This document shows positions 31,436-42,450 of a stretch of 64,000 nucleotides of DNA, one piece after another. How positions within the stretch are numbered: the stretch's first letter is position 1; every line of letters starts with the position of its first letter. Position numbers and translations under genes: made by a program. Origin of the DNA: Trichobilharzia szidati (Eukaryota; Platyhelminthes; Trematoda; Strigeidida; Schistosomatidae); NCBI GenBank assembly GCA_944472155.2, contig OX235271.1:39296633-39360632 (forward strand). The letters are read 5' to 3'. The notes under the pieces are model-generated. The model did no database searches. It was not told where the DNA came from and saw only the letters and a program-made list of their open reading frames with translations.

Positions 31436-32289
31436 GTGTAACGTCTTTTATCCTTCAGTCAGTAGTTCTTAGAACAGTCCTGACATTGGTTGGTTTAAAC
31501 TACTCTTGATAACTAGCTAATCAAGCGTAATAGTGAAGTAGGTTATAAATTTAAAAATAACTGGTTTTAACCGCAATGCTCATTCAACACTATGTCAAAC
31601 GCTATCGATAAAAATGCACTTTTATGCAATTCTTTCCAATGGTAGGATTGAATAAGTCAAACATATCAATCTAGAGAGTGTACTGTCGAGTACCGGTAGC
31701 TCAGTGGTAGAATATTTGTCAGTTGTTCTGGACGTTTAGGTTCGTTTGATTCCTGGCCGAACCTAACCGATAGTAAGTTCGGAAAATAAAGAAGGTTGGC
31801 TGTAAGGCTAAGAACTTCACCGTGTAAAAAGACATAATGCCAATTATTATTGAAATTTTAGGGTCTGAAGTTTTATATTCCACTGAAAACTCAAGAAATG
31901 GAAGTAATGGACTAATGTAATACCACTTTATTTTAATAGTCCTTTTCAACTGCCTATGGTATTCTAGCTTGCATCTTCAAAGAACTAAATCAAAGGCATT
32001 CTGTACAATGCGAATTAGTTATTTCATAAGTTGATATAACTAGTGATTACTTTGAGCGAACTAATGCAAGATTAAAAGCATGTCCCAGCGCTTTATGTCT
32101 CAAGAAGTGAGATATTAAAAATGGAAAGGAAAAGTGAATTTTTGTCGTTTTCTCGTGATTATTATTATTAACCAACTTTATTTGAGCATCTAAAACCCTA
32201 TGTAGGATTGTTAATTGAGCGGGAATTAGAATGACGTATAAGCCCGCAAACTCACTCAAGGATAGCCTTTATATGCTAGGGGACCGTAC
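31436..32289. other. Mostly unassigned; isolated tRNA-like stretch
   Basis: 31688-31760 starts like a tRNA (CCGGTAGCTCAGTGGTAGAA) and has GGTTCG, but later arms do not pair, so it is probably a decayed SINE head. Nothing else recognised. Confidence 0.35.
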
Positions 32290-32830
32290 TGATCAGGTAG
32301 ACGGAATAATATAATTTACGAAATACCTCGCAATGACTGTGAGGACAACTATATAGGTAAGGTTAGTAGATCTGGGGTAGTCAGATTTTGTAGACATAAG
32401 AATTCAGATAAGTGTAGAATGACTGACCCCACTGAAATCAATAATTTTAAGAAAAAATCAGCAATGGCAATGAATGCATTACCACGCAATAGTGTGAAAC
32501 AAAGCCACAGATCTACAGTGTTTATTAGTTGGAGGCAGAGGTTGGTTACTGAATCCTCGTTCACAGGATCTGCACTTAACACGTACAATAGGAACGGTGT
32601 AACGCCGATAACAGCTGTACGGAAACTATGGCCCCCCCCCAAAAAAAAATCAAAGGCGAGTTACGAAGTAGTGGAACTACATAAAGAAGGTCTGAAAGTT
32701 ATGTGAGTGCCTTAACATCATTATGAATAACAAAATGGTTCCTGAAAAACGTCATCAGTAAATTTTACTGCATCTATATATACTTTTATCAAATGAATTT
32801 ATCCTCTGATGGAATAAGACTTCAAGCTTA
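32290..32830 (+). mobile_element. PLE-2 copy (endonuclease, C terminus, tail)
   Basis: Translation begins NDCEDNYIGKVSRSG with RFCRHKNSD (GIY-YIG second half). 32419-32706 encodes a 95-residue continuation (MTDPTEINNF, WRQRLVTESSF). A decayed hammerhead tail (CCTGAAAAACGTCATC) and the family 3' end follow. Unusual C9A9 homopolymer junction at 32632-32649. Confidence 0.7.
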
Positions 32831-32889
32831 AACTTTGAAGCAGTAGTAGTGGGGGTCTTTTTTATGCGGTGATATCACTAGCCTGAAGC

Positions 32890-33030
32890 CTTACCCTGCT
32901 TGTTTTCTGAATTTCATACTGATTATATCAGGTGTAGCAGGGTGTTCGCCAGGGATCGAACCCCAGACCACGTGCATGGCTGGTAGAGAGAATTCTATCA
33001 GTCAACCACCGAAGCACCATATTCACACAA
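32890..33030 (-). mobile_element. SINE-G head, diverged
   Basis: Minus strand: GGTGCTTCGGTGG, TGCACGTGGTCTGGGG, B box GGTTCGATCCCTGG. The 3' body is too diverged to assign to G1 or G2, though the TGATATAATCAG part resembles G1. Confidence 0.5.
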
Positions 33031-33049
33031 TCTATTCGAAATCTTTCGT

Positions 33050-33240
33050 ATTACAGGATTTCATCATGAGCTGACATCGGTCAGAGAACCATTGGAAAAC
33101 TTACTCGCATTACTGTTTCGTCGTAGTTTGGCACCGGCTCTTCATCAGTACACACCTACCACGAGGGTTCGAACCAAGGACTTTGTGGATACAAGGTGAG
33201 CTCGTAGACCATTCGTCAGTCGCTGGCGCCCAATGCAACG
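33050..33240 (-). mobile_element. SINE-T copy
   Basis: Minus strand: ACGAGCTCACCTTG, B box TTGGTTCGAACCC, GGTAGGTGTG, AAGAGCCGGTGCC, a shortened middle (GAAACAGTAATGCG) and the tail TTCCAATGGTTCTCTGACCG. Confidence 0.65.
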
Positions 33241-33278
33241 ACCCCTTGTATTAATTAAATGAAAGCAGAAAAGTAACA

Positions 33279-33474
33279 GTGCGTCGGTAGCCCAGCGGTT
33301 AGGACGCTCGCCGACCATGTACATGGTCCGGGGTTCGATCCCCGGCCACGGACTCACTCCTTGGGCATGAAGCTGGCGACAGCATCCTGTAAAAATAAAC
33401 ACTGCTGCAGAAATTTCAAACCTCTAGTTTGAATCCCTATGTTCCACTGGGAACGTGAAGGAATAAAAAAGAGG
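33279..33474 (+). mobile_element. SINE-G2 copy with 9-bp target-site duplication
   Basis: tRNA-like head GTGCGTCGGTAGCCC, TTAGGACGCTCGCC, CCATGTACATGG, B box CCGGGGTTCGATCCCCGG. Body CTGTAAAAATAAACACTGCTGC. Tail CCCTATGTTCCACTGGGAA plus GGAATAAAAA, which equals the L-RTE 3' end. Flanked by AAAGTAACA at 33270-33278 and at 33475-33483. The anticodon arm is an inverted repeat and the 3' acceptor strand is decayed (CCACGGACTC), so it is not a functional tRNA. Confidence 0.85.
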
Positions 33475-34289
33475 AAAGTAACAAGAGAAAGAAGAATGCA
33501 AGAAAAATGACTGACATTTTTTAGTTTCAAAACAGCATCAAGAAAAACAAAAAACAAAACAAGCCACAGTAACATGTTTATGTTATCATGTTTTTTTCTT
33601 CTAAAGGAATAACGTGATGTAACGATAATGTTTATAATCATACGTTTTTTTATTACCTTTTTTCGTTACATCTTTTCATGTGATAAAGAAGAAACCCGTT
33701 TTCCAAGTGGTTTTATCTCTTTTCTTTTTCTCTTAACTTTATATTACATAGTCAAGCATATTCATGGTCACTGGTTTACAGAAGAGTGAAAAAGAAATGG
33801 AAGAATTGAAGAAAACAATTTTTCAGCATGTACTTTTTAGTTATACATATGCGTTTATCACTATGCACATATGTACTGTATTTGTAGCTTTATATTTGTC
33901 AAGTTTTAATTTCACATTAATATACTTTACTATGGTGATGATGATGAAAGCTTATGTTCTTATAAAAGATTTGATTTCAATTAGTTTTTAATGGTTGATT
34001 AAAACAAAAAAAATAATAAAAGAAGAACAACAACATATCTGTTTGCAATGAATAATTTAAATACTACGTTTTTTTCTTTTTTTGTTTCATTGATAAATAT
34101 TTCTGTACATAAGACTATTTATTGGTAATCATCTGTTCAATGATCAATGTTATACATTTCAAGTGTTCAATGCTAAATAAGGTAATATAGAATCAATTGA
34201 AAATAAGTTTAACAAAACAAAAGGATTATTTTCTATTTGGTGGTGATACACTCAGTCAGTTATACCGCATTAATTAATAATAAATTGGA
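33475..34289. other. AT-rich stretch, no gene recognised
   Basis: A-rich then T-rich sequence. One 75-codon frame at 33764 has a Glu/Lys-rich start (KSEKEMEELKK), but nothing supports expression. Confidence 0.3.
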
Positions 34290-34497
34290 GTTGTTATGAT
34301 TTTTAGAAAGATGGAGGATATATGTTGAACCAAAGGAAGGATACTAGAAGATCTGGACTTTGTAGACGATTGATTTCCAATGTCATACACACTTGAAGAT
34401 CTACCGGCGAAAATTAACAATTTGGTAGAAGAGGCAAGCAGAGTAGAGAGGACTTCAGCTGAACAACCAAGAAAAACAAGTACCAGAAACCATCATA
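34290..34497 (+). mobile_element. L-RTE palm fragment
   Basis: Encodes MSYTLEDLPAKINNLVEEAS, the segment just after the catalytic motif of L-RTE, ending at a junction with the minus-strand copy that follows. Confidence 0.6.
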
Positions 34498-35240
34498 ACT
34501 ATGTTATTATTATTATTGTTCCCTTGGGTCCCAAATGGAAAATAAGACTTCAACAACACATCTCCACTTTATTCTGTTTTCCCTCCTCCTTTTTATCTGA
34601 CCCCACGGTTGCCCATAATTTCTCTTCTCCAACTTATACCATATCATGCATGTCACCCTCGGACCAATGGTCAACTCGTCGTTTCCCATTTGGGTTCCAT
34701 TCCACTGATGGTCTGGCACGCGGTGTCACTCGACAGCCTCCTCAATGTGTGTCCAGTCCACCTCTATTTCCTCCTACATATTTATTGAGTGATTGGCTCT
34801 TGGTTAGTTTGTTCCCAGCCAGAGTTTCTTGTTGCTAATTCTTTCTGACTGGCTATTTGATCTCCGAATGGATCTAGAGAGGGCGACTGTTGGTCAAAGC
34901 CTCTAGCCAGCTGCTGGAAATGCTTTTAGTGATTTTCAGGCCAAGTTTCTGATCTATGTAGAATAACTGATTTAACATTAATGTTGAAAACCCGAATCCT
35001 GTCACATTCATGCCGAGTGCAAGAGATTTTCAGACTGATTTCAGAGTGATGAAGATTTGTTTGGCCTTACTGATTCTGGTTTTAACATCTTCATCCATGC
35101 TGTCTGACTGTAATTGAAACGATGCTGCTTAAATAGTTGAATGAAGTAACCTGTGTCTAATTTCTCCCGTTGGTGGTGACTGGTGCTGGTTGTTGTAGTT
35201 GCTGGTTGGTTGGTTTCCTGCTGTTAGAATACCCTTACCT
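34498..35240 (-). mobile_element. L-RTE 3' fragment
   Basis: The plus strand begins (TTA)n, TGTTCCCTTGGGTCCC (reverse of the L-RTE 3' end), and runs to the GTTGTTGTAGTTGCTGG region that encodes the linker after the RT. The minus-strand frame 34513-34719 covers the last 68 residues (KWRCVVEVLFS, IWDPREQ). It abuts 34290-34497 in opposite orientation, so two insertions, or an insertion with rearrangement, met here. Confidence 0.7.
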
Positions 35241-35353
35241 TTCCCTCTCTGCCATTTATCACCGAACCACTAGCATTCACATTTTGTCGATGAAAAATGG
35301 AGTGTCATGATTGTTCAGGTGGTAACAGTATTGTCAATGATCGATGACTTGTC

Positions 35354-35529
<176 letters not shown>

Positions 35530-35589
35530 ACTAAGTAAAGAATTGCGAGAAGTGCTAGGAAAGACACTATACAATTCCACAACACATTG

Positions 35590-36970
35590 TCCACTTAAGC
35601 AAAACAAGCTGCAGGTGAGAGAGTCCCCAAAATACTCTGCCCGATAACAAGGTCGTTATCCGGAAAGAGATTAACTTAGATGAAATTAATGAAGGAAACA
35701 CAATTATCAAAGGAAAGTAACAAATTAAACGTTGGACCGATCACTTCAAAAGAGTCCTGAACCGACTATCACCTGCAACTCACTCGGAACTACTAGCAGA
35801 AGCTCTACAAATGACAGTGAACACCAATCTTCGACAAATGGCAGAAATCTTGAATGGCATGAGGTTACTGAAAGCCAACTGGGAGGGTAGCTGGACCAAA
35901 TGGAATTCCTTCAGAAGTACTCAAAATGGATTCACAGACCTTAGTGGGTATTTTTGAACCACTATTCCAGAAGGTATGGAAGAAAGGTGAGGTACCCACG
36001 GATTGGAGGAAAGACTAGTTTTTGAAACAACCAAAGGGAGATGGCCCACGTCTTTGCAGGACATGGCGCAGAATCATGCTCCTTTCTACGCAAAGTAAAA
36101 TAATAAGCCATATCACTCCGTAGAGGGACTTAAAGATAATTTGGATGCAAAACTTCACCAAGGACAAGATGAATTCAGAAAAAGAGGATCAAATTGCAAC
36201 CCTACACATCATCATTGAACAGCGCACATTTAAACGGTCAGCTGTTAACTTCACTCTCATTGACTTTGAAAAGGACTTCAACAGCGCCAACCGAGAAATG
36301 ATTTAGAAACTGTCTCAACACTACGGAATACCCCACACCTTTAACAACCTCATTCACGAGTAATATGATGATGACACGTGTGAAACGATTCAAAACACAA
36401 AGTTGAATGAAGCCTACAAAGTGAAGACTGTAGTAAGACAAGGCTGTAAACTATCACCGATGATATTCCTGATTGTGATTACTGCAGGCCATGCTAAGCT
36501 AGAAAAATGGCATAAGTTGGGCCTGCAAGACGATTCTAGAAGTTATGGACTTCGTGGATAATCTATGTCTCATGCCGCAAAAACTCAAAGATCTACAGTA
36601 AAAAAAACTAGAAACTGGATGAAAAGAGAGAGAGGTGATGAAGATGATGATCAATAACAATAAGCGTCAGTCATTATAGATGGCAGAAATTTGAAAGAGG
36701 TCACTGCCTTCATTTATCTGTCTAGACAGCATCGTTTCGAGTACATGCGACACACATGAAGGTATCAAAGCCAGGATTGAAAAAAGCAAGATAAGCTTTC
36801 GTTGTTCTGAAATCAATGTGGAAATCAGGGTGTAGAACAAGGTTTGAGTTTTCAACAGCAATGTTAAGTCATTTCTTCCATGTGGTTCAGAGAATTGATG
36901 AGCTCATCACGGACAGCAACTACAACAAGCTATAAACTTTTAATAACAACTGCCTTCTTATGTTACTAAA
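35590..36970 (+). mobile_element. L-RTE copy, RT fingers to post-RT region
   Basis: Starts further upstream than other copies. 35700-35900 reads like WTDHFKRVLNR, then AEILNGMRLLKANW (RT entry region). Then come KVWKKGEVPTDWRKD, a fingers part and the palm with FEKDFNSANREM. The catalytic region near 36540 is decayed (reads MDFVDNLCLM). Blocks beyond reach KIR and SNVKSFLPCGSEN. Many stops. It lacks the endonuclease and the 3' tail. Confidence 0.75.
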
Positions 36971-38859
36971 GATCAGATGAAAATTTAACAATTTTAGAGT
37001 CTACTTCCGTTGCATCCACTCTCATAGATTCCTTACACCTGTATCTCATATCTTCGCCTTCCTTCTGGAATCTGAGTAGCTTTACTAGTTTCAAGCATGG
37101 AGCTGACGTTCCATATCTTCGTGTATATTTTTGCTTTTATCGGAAGAATACACATCAGCTGATTGGATTCCCGAGGGTTTTCACCAGTTGGCGTCATTTG
37201 ATCTCTATGATTAGAGAGGAGATCAGGTTTAATTTTTTATACGTTTTCCATGTGCTGAAGTTTCTGCAGTTTCTGAGTTGATTTTCCGTTGTAGTGTGGA
37301 TAGCCACGCGCCCAACTGTTTTTCCAGTCCTTGGACTAACTAGTAAACTACTGAACTGGTGAAATAGACGAGGCTGCAGTCCACTTAGAAGGAAAATTAG
37401 TGTTGACATCAGGTGCAGACTGTTAGGTAAGTAGAGCACGCTGATCAGTGAGGCTGAGAATCGTCTCCACCTGAATTAACTTGAATATATGCTACACATA
37501 CTGAGCCTCTGTCTCTCTCAGCAGGTAGTTGTGGCTTGAGTACATATACGAAGTGAAACACACCACGGATTCATCAACTTGTTAACTGTTGTCCTTAGCC
37601 AATTAGGAGCTGTATGCATATGATTCATGTGATGTTAGGAACATATATTTAACAACTTTCAGTGATTTCGCTATCAGACATTTGTAATTTAGAACATGCA
37701 TTGATTTATGTATTTATGACATATTTTTAACATCAATACTCAAATTATTTTCCATTCAACTTATGTGTAAATATTATTGTTTTGTCACAATTCGATTCTG
37801 TTATTTTCTGCATATATCGTCAAAGTGTGCTAACTGGAACCGACGAATTGTTTTGCAAGGTTCAACGTTGATTTTCCAATTAGCAGAACGCTTTAGTGGT
37901 GACACAGTTTGTTAGAAATGAGTTCCAATGGGAATCTTTATATGTTCGATATTTTTTTCAAACAGACATAAAACTAAATAGTAGTGGGAACTAAAACCTG
38001 TGAAATGTATAAAAGTGGAATCTCAACAGTAAAGAATAGACACCAACTTCAGAAGACCTTGAAACAGCCAATCAGGTCCTGCGAGGTGAAAAGTGGTTTG
38101 GAATTTATAAAAAAGTGTAACTACGATATATATATGTAATAAAAATGAACCATACAGGGAAAATTATCTCTAATATGCTGCAGAAACTGACTCCAGTTTC
38201 TCACAGAAGTGGTTATAGACATATCAAACCAATGTATTCTCTATATCTGCAGCTCTAGCAGATACGTAACATATTACTAAGGGAGAGTATCGATTTCGAG
38301 AAGGAAGTGTCTGAAAAAAAATCACCATTATTTATGACCTACCAACTCTTACAGACTTCCTCACACAAAGTGGTTACACCTGAACGCATAACCATCAATA
38401 GCCCGGCAATACCTTTTCACAGTCATTATCCCTCCACATATGCATGTTTAAGTCAACCCTATCAAGCTATTTTCCACAGGGAAGTCAAAAATCAAATCTA
38501 GGAGGCTAGCATCCATTTGTACTGCTGAGCTGTCTGATTGATCCAGTCAAGGTCATTTGACTTTGGTGTCCATTGTTTACTCTTTCCCATGAAACTTAGA
38601 GACTGTATTTGCTTGTATTAAGCTATATATTCTTCACTAAGAAATATAAAACAAACCCCTATCTATGTTTAGAAGTTATTGGAAATCACTGCTCTCTGAT
38701 GACAATTAGTCAATATTCATAAATTATTACTATTATTATCATTACACTGTTTTGTCATAATTCATTCTATACAAGCAATAACAAAACTGTAGTCAGGCAT
38801 TTCTTTGCGTTTTAAGTTGATGGAACAAAACAAATATATCATTGTTTTTATTTTCTACA
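36971..38859. other. Long unassigned stretch
   Basis: 1.9 kb without a recognised element. A perfect 8-bp hairpin (AGAAACTG / CAGTTTCT) lies at 38182-38201. A minus-strand frame at 37194-37439 (81 residues) shows no family signature. Confidence 0.3.
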
Positions 38860-39890
38860 ATTAGTATCGATATAAGCATAAAACTTGAGCACTGTGGTAG
38901 AGTATAACTCCATTGGGGATAAAATTTTATTTTCATAAAATCACACAGTGTTTTACGTTAATATTTATTGATGACCACGTTTCGAGTACAATTTATTGCT
39001 CATCGTCAGCATATCAAGGTATTCACACAACTTTCTTGCTTTGTTTGTGTATATGAATAAAAATTGACTAGACATATGAGTAAAATCAATAAAAGACATG
39101 AGTGAAACAGAAAGGAAGATAAATTAAATTCAGAACCAATACTAGTGTCATCAATAAATGTAATATGATGAGAATTAAGACGAATGTTGTTAGTCAATAA
39201 CATAGGAAATAAGATGCTTTTGTAGTGCAATAAATAACTTGTTAGAGTTTTATATTGGGCACTGAAATGTATTTTAACATTATTTATTATCCTCTGATTT
39301 GAATGGTAATAATATCTTCCATATCTCTGGTATTTACGTTGATTCACTTGTATTGCATGTAATGGATGTAGAATCGATGAACCAGGATTTAGTAATCAGT
39401 CTCTCTCTCTCCACTTAGAATTTTGACTCCGCCCTGCGCTATTTTGTGTTATTGCATGAGGTGCAATTGCTGAACTTTTTTTTAAATTACTTATCTTTGT
39501 GAGTGGGGTCAACCATTCTAACCGTAGCTAAATTCTTATTTTCTGACAATCTGAATACCCCCGACCTACTAGTTTGACCTATGTAGTTGACTCAACTCAC
39601 AATCATTGCAAGATATTTCGTAAATGATATTATTTTGTCTAATTGGGTCAATCGACAGGTTCCTTTAACCTACAGAGCTTGTCCTACCTGAGTGAGTTTG
39701 TAGGTCTGAATGCCGCTCTAATTCCTACATTATTAAAAATCCTACGTAGGGTTTCAGATATCCCCTACTAATGTTGTAAAATGGTAGATGCGTTATATTC
39801 TTTCTTACTTCTGTTATCATTATACTAATTTCACTATTATTTTTATTTTACTTTTGATCTATTTTGATCTTTCTAATGAATTATATAGGA
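38860..39890 (-). mobile_element. PLE-2 copy with near-complete hammerhead tail
   Basis: From right to left: RT-endonuclease linker (ETLRRIL-like, AAFRPTN), decayed GIY-YIG around 39540-39600, C-terminal frame 39006-39347, hammerhead (38968-39017), then the 3' tail ACACTGTGTGATTTT to CACAGTGCTCAAG. Collinear with 27832-28175 but extending 600 bases further upstream. Confidence 0.75.
38968..39017 (-). ncRNA. Hammerhead ribozyme candidate in PLE-2
   Basis: Stem I TTGAT / ATCAA. CTGACGA matches CUGANGA exactly, followed by one extra T. Stem II is GAG / CTC with inner CAA / TTG. GAAA is intact. Stem III is only AC / GT with loop GTG, and a GTC cleavage triplet precedes the 3' strand of stem I. 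Penelope-like elements are known to carry minimal hammerheads with very short stem III. The single extra base before stem II is the only visible fault. Confidence 0.5.
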
Positions 39891-40825
39891 TAGTTATTCA
39901 ACAATAACGCCTCTTCTTCTTCTTTTGTCTGTTTCATTTAATCATTTAGGTGTTTTGTTGTATCAAGTTGTACAATATTTGTCTCAGACTAATTGTCCTG
40001 ATACACTTGTGTTCTTTTATGCTGCTGTCTGCATTCTTTCAGGACACCGAACCTTTTTATGTCCGTTAATATCATCAAATTGATTAGGTGCTCTTTATCC
40101 ATCTTTCTTATGTTGTTTGTTTCTTAGGCTTTAAATAAACGATAAACTTCAGTATATGCTTTAAAAAATAGTTCTGTCTTTTATCACACGATCTCGTATG
40201 ATAATGCTTTCCTTTGTGTTACAAGTAGAACATAAGGCTTCAAAAGTTTGAAGTTTCAGTAGCAATGATACCGATATTTTTACGGTGCAAGCTGGCTAGT
40301 CTCACATTCAGCCTTCACTGCATTCTGGGCATACTATCTGAATGGTGAGGTGCATCCGTCTGAAATCGAACTCGGACCACTTGATTCGCTGAAGAGCTGG
40401 ATTCTACTACTGAACACGATATGGGATATTCATTGTTAGTTATTTTTGTGATACGATTGTAACAAGTTTGAATCATTCATTGAAAAAGTGTTTAGCAAAA
40501 TTAAAATGTTACACTTTAATTTCAAGTTGAATACAGTGAATTACTAGAATATGAATAGTTAAGTGTAGAAACCAAAAGAAAAAAACAAGATACAGACTAC
40601 ATTTATACTTTATTCTGTTGTATAAAAATGCTACTGGTGTTTAAGTTCCTGTCTTTAACAATATCATGCATGAGTAGACAGCTGATGACTGGCGGGTGTA
40701 TTTATTCCATTTGATAAAACCACTTTCACTGTGTGATAATATCAAATGATATCAAAACATTCTTCACACTTATGATGTTATCTATTATTTGCGTAATTCA
40801 CCACTGACATTTTTATTTTATTTTA
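39891..40825. other. Unassigned stretch
   Basis: T-rich on the left (CTTCTTCTTC near 39912). No element match or coding signal recognised. Confidence 0.3.
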
Positions 40826-41000
40826 TTACAGCTTGATTCCACAAAGTATTTTGGTACAAGTATGAAATTTTCAGCATTTGATTTTGGTAGCCCAAAGTTA
40901 GCAGGCCGACCAATTGATATCAGGTGTGCATCGGCGGGGGATCGAACCTCGGACCATGTGCATGGTCGGCGAGAGTCCTAACCGGTGTGCCACCGACAAA
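40826..41000 (-). mobile_element. SINE-G1 copy
   Basis: Minus strand: TGTCGGTGGCACACCGG, TTAGGACTCTCGCC, CCATGCACATGG, B box GAGGTTCGATCCCC, CCGATGCACACC, and the L-CR1-like tail CATACTTGTACCAAAA, ending CTGTAATAAAATAAAA. Confidence 0.75.
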
Positions 41001-41035
41001 CAGAAATAAAAATATATATTGGAATAATAAGGTTA

Positions 41036-41105
41036 TATACCGAGGGATCGAACTTGTGACCCCAAGATTATGGAGCGAGTATGTTACTACTCAACTAGTG
41101 TGGGT
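41036..41105 (-). repeat. tRNA-like stretch (Met-like anticodon)
   Basis: Minus strand: TAGTTGAGTAGTAACATACTC, CTCCATAATCTTGGGG with CAT in the anticodon position, and CAAGTTCGATCCC. The acceptor ends do not pair, so this is a SINE head or tRNA relic rather than a working gene. Confidence 0.4.
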
Positions 41106-41278
41106 AGGAAATAAGTATTCCTTGAGTACAGTATTGTTAGCATTTTCCCTAAAATGAAGACAGCTAGTCCTAATGAAGCAAAGAAATAAGGATAAGAGAT
41201 TGAAAACACCGACTGAGTCAGGGAATAAATAAATGACGATTCAGGGGAGAACATTTTTCTTATCAACAAAGCCACTAG

Positions 41279-41620
41279 TTTAACGACAGAAGACAAGTGC
41301 CAGGAGACAGATTGTTTATCAGTAAAATCAAGAGATATTTATAAACTTTCATTTACTTTTTTGTTAGTAGAGAAGCAACGTCTTCTGGTAGGTTGTTTTC
41401 TTGCTGAAGGTCATTCTGTACTACTTGTGACCGTTTCTTAGAAAGTTAAGGCATATATCTGAGAATCGTATTTGCACACACTAAGTCCGCTGTGATTGGT
41501 TGGTGAGTTCCTCAAGGTTAAGCTTCGTTATCGGTTTTCTTATGACCCTGATTCCGGACGTAACACTGACGTAAACTGTCGTTTACAATTTTGGCTTGTT
41601 CGCAGCCAGCTCCCGCCACA
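41279..41620 (+). mobile_element. Solo-LTR-like unit, copy 3
   Basis: Begins TTTAACGACAGAAGAC (first G lost) and ends CCCGCCACA, 342 bases, collinear with 13898-14232. Flanks are CTAG and CCAG (3 of 4). Confidence 0.6.
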
Positions 41621-41659
41621 CCAGTACATATAAAGCCAAATAATACTTTATTTATTTTC

Positions 41660-41842
41660 TATATTTTTGATTACAGCTTGATGCCACACCGTATTTTCAG
41701 TACAAGTATGGAATTTTCAGCATGGATATCGGTAGCCCAAATTTTGCAGGCCGACCATAGATATCGGGTGTGCGTCAGCAGGGTATCGAACCCCGGACCA
41801 TGTGCATGGTCGGCGAGAGTCCTAACCACTGTGCCACCGACG
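41660..41842 (-). mobile_element. SINE-G1 copy
   Basis: Full-length on the minus strand: CGTCGGTGGCACAGTGG, TTAGGACTCTCGCC, B box CCGGGGTTCGATACCC, GCTACCGATATCC, and the tail GAAAATTCCATACTTG to CAAGCTGTAATC. Very similar to 51239-51358. It sits 40 bases from a solo LTR. 41843-42219 shows nothing recognised. Confidence 0.8.
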
Positions 41843-42224
41843 TGAGTCAGTTTTAATTTCACAAGAATAGAATATTGTTAAGACTGACGTTTTATGAAGT
41901 TGAAACTAGTAATAGTGTCTAACAGTACAGTGGGAGCTTTGAGATTTAATCATTCAGCCTACAGAATACATTGCTATCAAACTTGCCCCTATTAACAACC
42001 TTGTATCGTTGAGAGTGTGAAGCATATGGTCTTCTTCTCCAAAGGTTCTAATGAGGCCGTGCGTTCAAAGCCTTTCCTATTTATTGCTTTCTCACAAAAA
42101 TGGAAAGGCGAATGCAAACGTGTGGAGATTACAAACGAACTGGTATACAAGCAAGTCTACCGACAAGAACTATAAAACTCTGATTCCAATAACTATGGTG
42201 TACTTCAGCTCCGAAATCTCAACA

Positions 42225-42450
42225 GATTGAATGATGCATAAACCTGATTTGGTCAACGGAAACCTTGGGAATGTAACTTTGTTGGTATTAGATGGTTGGA
42301 GGCAATCGGCAGGAAGCCTTGGACCTAGGTTTCATGCTAGTTGGCACTCATCAGCAAGGCGTATCTGCAACCTTGAAGGAACTGATGTCCCTTCTGAGAT
42401 TCGAACCCGCGTCACCCAGTGCTGCAGTCAGAAACGACTGATATAATTCA
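42225..42450 (-). mobile_element. SINE-H: tRNA-like SINE carrying an intact-core hammerhead
   Basis: On the minus strand: GTCGTTTCTGACTGCAGC, ACTGGGTGACG, B box CGGGTTCGAATCTC, GAAGGGACATCAG, the hammerhead (42316-42360), then CTTCCTGCCGATTGCC. Only one copy is seen in the window, and boundaries are approximate. Same architecture as SINE-alpha (tRNA-like head, then ribozyme) but a different sequence. Confidence 0.6.
42316..42360 (-). ncRNA. Hammerhead ribozyme with complete conserved core
   Basis: 45 bases. Stem I GCCTTG / CAAGGC, 6 perfect pairs. CTGATGA follows, then stem II GTGC / GCAT (closing pair G-T, loop CAACTA), GAAA, stem III ACC / GGT with loop TA, and the cleavage triplet GTC. 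All invariant positions (C3, G5, A6, G8, A9, G12, A13, A14, A15.1, U16.1, C17) are present. Predicted cleavage lies between 42322 and 42321 on the minus strand. The only departure is a G-U wobble at the base of stem II. The very short stem III may favour dimer activity, as in other retroelement hammerheads. Confidence 0.75.

Noticed and set aside
33281..33360. Possible tRNA gene
   Set aside because: A- and B-box-like sequence and an arm are present, but the acceptor ends do not pair, and it is the 5' part of a SINE with a target duplication.
33764..33991. Possible host exon with a Glu/Lys-rich start
   Set aside because: An AG follows a T-rich tract near 33750, but the frame turns into AT-driven hydrophobic sequence and no donor or homologue could be recognised.
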